From contig JABIDZ010000043.1 of NCBI GenBank assembly GCA_018651445.1, forward strand, positions 1 to 6,745: a stretch of 6,745 bases of DNA, written 5' to 3'. The notes beneath the pieces are model-generated. The model did no database searches. It worked only from the letters and a program-made list of their open reading frames with translations, and was not told the DNA's origin. A program made the position numbers and the translations under genes. This stretch comes from Candidatus Iainarchaeum sp. (lineage in GTDB: Archaea > Iainarchaeota > Iainarchaeia > Iainarchaeales > JAAZKV01). Below, piece after piece: positions 4,738-6,745 of this stretch; the stretch's first letter is position 1, and each line of letters starts with the position of its first letter.

Positions 4738-6745
4738 TTAAAGGATTTCAAATATCTTGATATTTCCATTAGAAAAAACTTCTTTGTAATACGTTTTTGT
4801 TTCGTCACTATTAAACCAAACCTTCGCTAGATTAGACGCGTTTGAAGTTGCATCTAATATAATCATTGAATTAGTTGTGTTCTTATAAAAGTAAATTGGA
4901 ATTTGTCCGTTATAGAAATCTGTAGGCATCATGTTCCAGTTGCTAAATGAATCTAATTGTGCGCGACTAATCTCAAAACTAGTATTGTATTGATTAAATA
5001 CTCTTCCTTGACAAGTAAGTGTGTCTTCTCCAGAACAATTTGCATATCCTGTGCCATAATATTTTCGATCTATTGGTGAATCTAGTTTTCCTGCCGCATA
5101 GAACTCCATGGTAGGTAGACTATTGAATTGCCCAGATTGTAGGATGACATAATCGGCACCGATTTTATTTGAAACGATGTCATATGCTTCATTCGTGTCA
5201 GGTAATATTAAAAATTTTGCATAATCTGCATTTGCTTCTTGAATGTAATTTCTATTATCTGAAGAGACTCGTCTTTCGGTTATGAATGAAATCATGTGGC
5301 CTTCGCCCCACCAATTAAATAATTTTGCGTCTTCGGGGGTATTTGCCGTAATCCAATCCATTGCTTCGATCCATTCGTGATTACTATTTGCATGTGGAGA
5401 ATAATCTGGCATAAAGATTGCCGCGGCACCGACTCCAAGTAATAATAAAAAGCAAGTTACAATTATGATGCTTTTTGCTTCAATTCCTTTTCCAAAATCG
5501 TATTTTTTGAGTAACTCAAATATTAGATAAACTGTAATTGCGGCCCCCGTGACTACACCTAAACCAAAAACAAATGTGAATTTTAGTTTGTACCACGCCA
5601 TTATCAAAGTGATTATCGTCCAAAACCAAAAAATCATTTGCGGGTGAGACTCCTTTTTCCTAAAGAAATACAAACAAATAGGCATTGCAAATAAAGCAAC
5701 CCATGGGAAAACTATTAATGCATTATATTTTGTTCCAAAGAACTGGCTTCCAGTACTTTCTTCTCCAACCATTGAAGCAAGTGTTGTTCGGTCAACTAAA
5801 TCGGGTACAGACGCAAACAAAATGAACATTGCTAATAAAGTTATATATAATCCGATGATTACTAAGAAAGCAAAGAGCTTTTTTGTGTCTTTGCTAGATT
5901 TACTAACAAAAAAGCTTATTCCGATAACTGCCAAAATACCGATTATAGTTAAGATTGATATTAGTAAATATCCTAGTGGAATTATTTGGTTGACTCCAAT
6001 AATAAATCCATCAAACCAAACCCCAGAGTAATAAAGCAAATCCATTAAAGTTAGTATTCCAAGCGCACCCAAAACTTTGACGGTGAAAGTGAAGAATTCT
6101 GATTTAAGTAACGGCTTTTTGTCTGTTTGTTGACTCGATATTTGTATTATCCCAAAAATGAAATACGGTATTAATATGAATGGGATTAATAAGTACATTG
6201 ACCACGTCCAAGACATTATCCCAAAGAATACTCCTGCTAAAACAAAATTAAGTATTTCTGCTCTACCCAGTTCTTTTTTCTTTACTGCACGTACTAAGAA
6301 AATAAATCCAATTCCCATCCATAAAAAACCAAGCGAATTATCTCCTTGCGCTCCAGCCATTGTTCGGTAAGCAAAAGCAGGGGTTACTGCTGCTAAAAAT
6401 GCAGTTATTACTCCAACCTTTTTACTGTTAAAAATTTCTTTTCCTAAAAAATACATTCCAACACTAATAAGTGCACCAAATACTATTGGGAAGAATTGTA
6501 CTGAAAACATTAGTAGTTCTTTGCTAAATGCCCCGAGTGAAATCACACTGTATAATACTGCACTGAGCCAATGGTAAACTGAGGGTTCTTGTGCTTTTGA
6601 ACCACCTATTTGATAATACGCTAAAGGATCAGGATTTGGTACGGAACCAGTTGTTACGATGTCTTCTACTAACCTTGCGTGGTAATATGCATCGGGTTCA
6701 AATAAATAGTTTCCTTCGTATCTAACGATGTTAGATCTAATGCTC
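4738..6745 (-). CDS. aglB: STT3/AglB-type oligosaccharyltransferase, N terminus cut by window edge
   Basis: This is the catalytic membrane protein that would transfer a lipid-linked glycan to Asn on the outer face of the membrane. The frame stays open to the right edge (first full codon at 6744), giving 668 visible residues. The GTG at 6546 is internal, because upstream in frame lies the first metal-binding loop signature EPDAYYHARL (Asp codon 6691-6693). The second loop motif RTMAGAQGDN is near visible residues 127-136. A TIxE-like element (MVGEES, Glu near residue 328) sits in the fifth loop region. About eleven or twelve hydrophobic segments follow one another until about residue 445, then comes a soluble domain of about 220 residues. 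The acceptor motif WWDYG reads WWGEG (5299-5313), and the DK motif position reads QxxQxxxL (5116-5139). Two Cys (codons near 5035 and 5011) could form a disulfide. The family call is firm; normal acceptor specificity is less certain because of these substitutions. Confidence 0.93.
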   Translation of the reverse strand, partial: SIRSNIVRYEGNYLFEPDAYYHARLVEDIVTTGSVPNPDPLAYYQIGGSKAQEPSVYHWLSAVLYSVISLGAFSKELLMFSVQFFPIVFGALISVGMYFLGKEIFNSKKVGVITAFLAAVTPAFAYRTMAGAQGDNSLGFLWMGIGFIFLVRAVKKKELGRAEILNFVLAGVFFGIMSWTWSMYLLIPFILIPYFIFGIIQISSQQTDKKPLLKSEFFTFTVKVLGALGILTLMDLLYYSGVWFDGFIIGVNQIIPLGYLLISILTIIGILAVIGISFFVSKSSKDTKKLFAFLVIIGLYITLLAMFILFASVPDLVDRTTLASMVGEESTGSQFFGTKYNALIVFPWVALFAMPICLYFFRKKESHPQMIFWFWTIITLIMAWYKLKFTFVFGLGVVTGAAITVYLIFELLKKYDFGKGIEAKSIIIVTCFLLLLGVGAAAIFMPDYSPHANSNHEWIEAMDWITANTPEDAKLFNWWGEGHMISFITERRVSSDNRNYIQEANADYAKFLILPDTNEAYDIVSNKIGADYVILQSGQFNSLPTMEFYAAGKLDSPIDRKYYGTGYANCSGEDTLTCQGRVFNQYNTSFEISRAQLDSFSNWNMMPTDFYNGQIPIYFYKNTTNSMIILDATSNASNLAKVWFNSDETKTYYKEVFSNGNIKIFEIL

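Noticed and set aside
4738..6546. GTG at 6546 as the start of the oligosaccharyltransferase
   Set aside because: The frame continues upstream without a stop to the window edge and includes the conserved EPDAYYHARL loop, so this GTG is an internal Val codon.
1..6745. CRISPR arrays, tRNA/rRNA genes, insertion sequences or long repeats
   Set aside because: No regularly spaced repeats, cloverleaf-like sequence, transposase motifs or terminal inverted repeats were seen by eye; nearly all of the window is protein-coding on the minus strand.

Overview
This window is AT-rich and carries seven genes, all on the minus strand. They are tightly packed: intergenic gaps run from a 4-base overlap to about 54 bases, and no gene-free stretch exceeds 100 bases. 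Protein content points to an archaeon. There is a single-subunit STT3/AglB-type oligosaccharyltransferase, an Alg7/AglH-like GlcNAc-1-phosphate transferase, and separate Alg14-like and Alg13-like subunits. Strong Lys/Ile/Asn bias, small proteins and compact layout would suit a DPANN-type lineage (Woesearchaeota/Pacearchaeota-like). That placement is an inference; no rRNA or other marker gene is present.

Read in the direction of transcription (high to low coordinate), the layout is as follows. First comes an oligosaccharyltransferase cut off at its N terminus by the window edge (6744-4738). A 54-base gap follows, with a weak promoter-like element. Then come a polytopic GlcNAc-1-P transferase (4683-3646), an Alg14-like protein (3637-3179), an Alg13-like protein (3182-2700), a family 2 glycosyltransferase with a C-terminal hydrophobic segment (2696-1809), a cobalamin-binding-type radical SAM enzyme (1755-313), and a second family 2 glycosyltransferase truncated by the left edge (311-1).

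The genes fit a eukaryote-like N-glycosylation route. The GlcNAc-1-P transferase would load a phospho-sugar on a polyprenyl/dolichyl phosphate. The Alg13/Alg14 pair would add the second GlcNAc. The two family 2 glycosyltransferases could extend the glycan, and the STT3 protein would move it onto Asn on the outer face. The radical SAM enzyme between the two glycosyltransferases is the unexplained part. It may C-methylate a sugar or, given its resemblance to the HpnJ/calditol-synthase group, build an unusual lipid head group.

The most notable oddities are in the oligosaccharyltransferase. The near-universal WWDYG acceptor motif reads WWGEG, and the DK-type motif (DxxKxxxI) appears as QxxQxxxL. 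Start-site reading also matters here. Both Alg14 and Alg13 most likely start at TTG, the second through a TTGA stop/start overlap. The oligosaccharyltransferase is open to the window edge rather than starting at an internal GTG.
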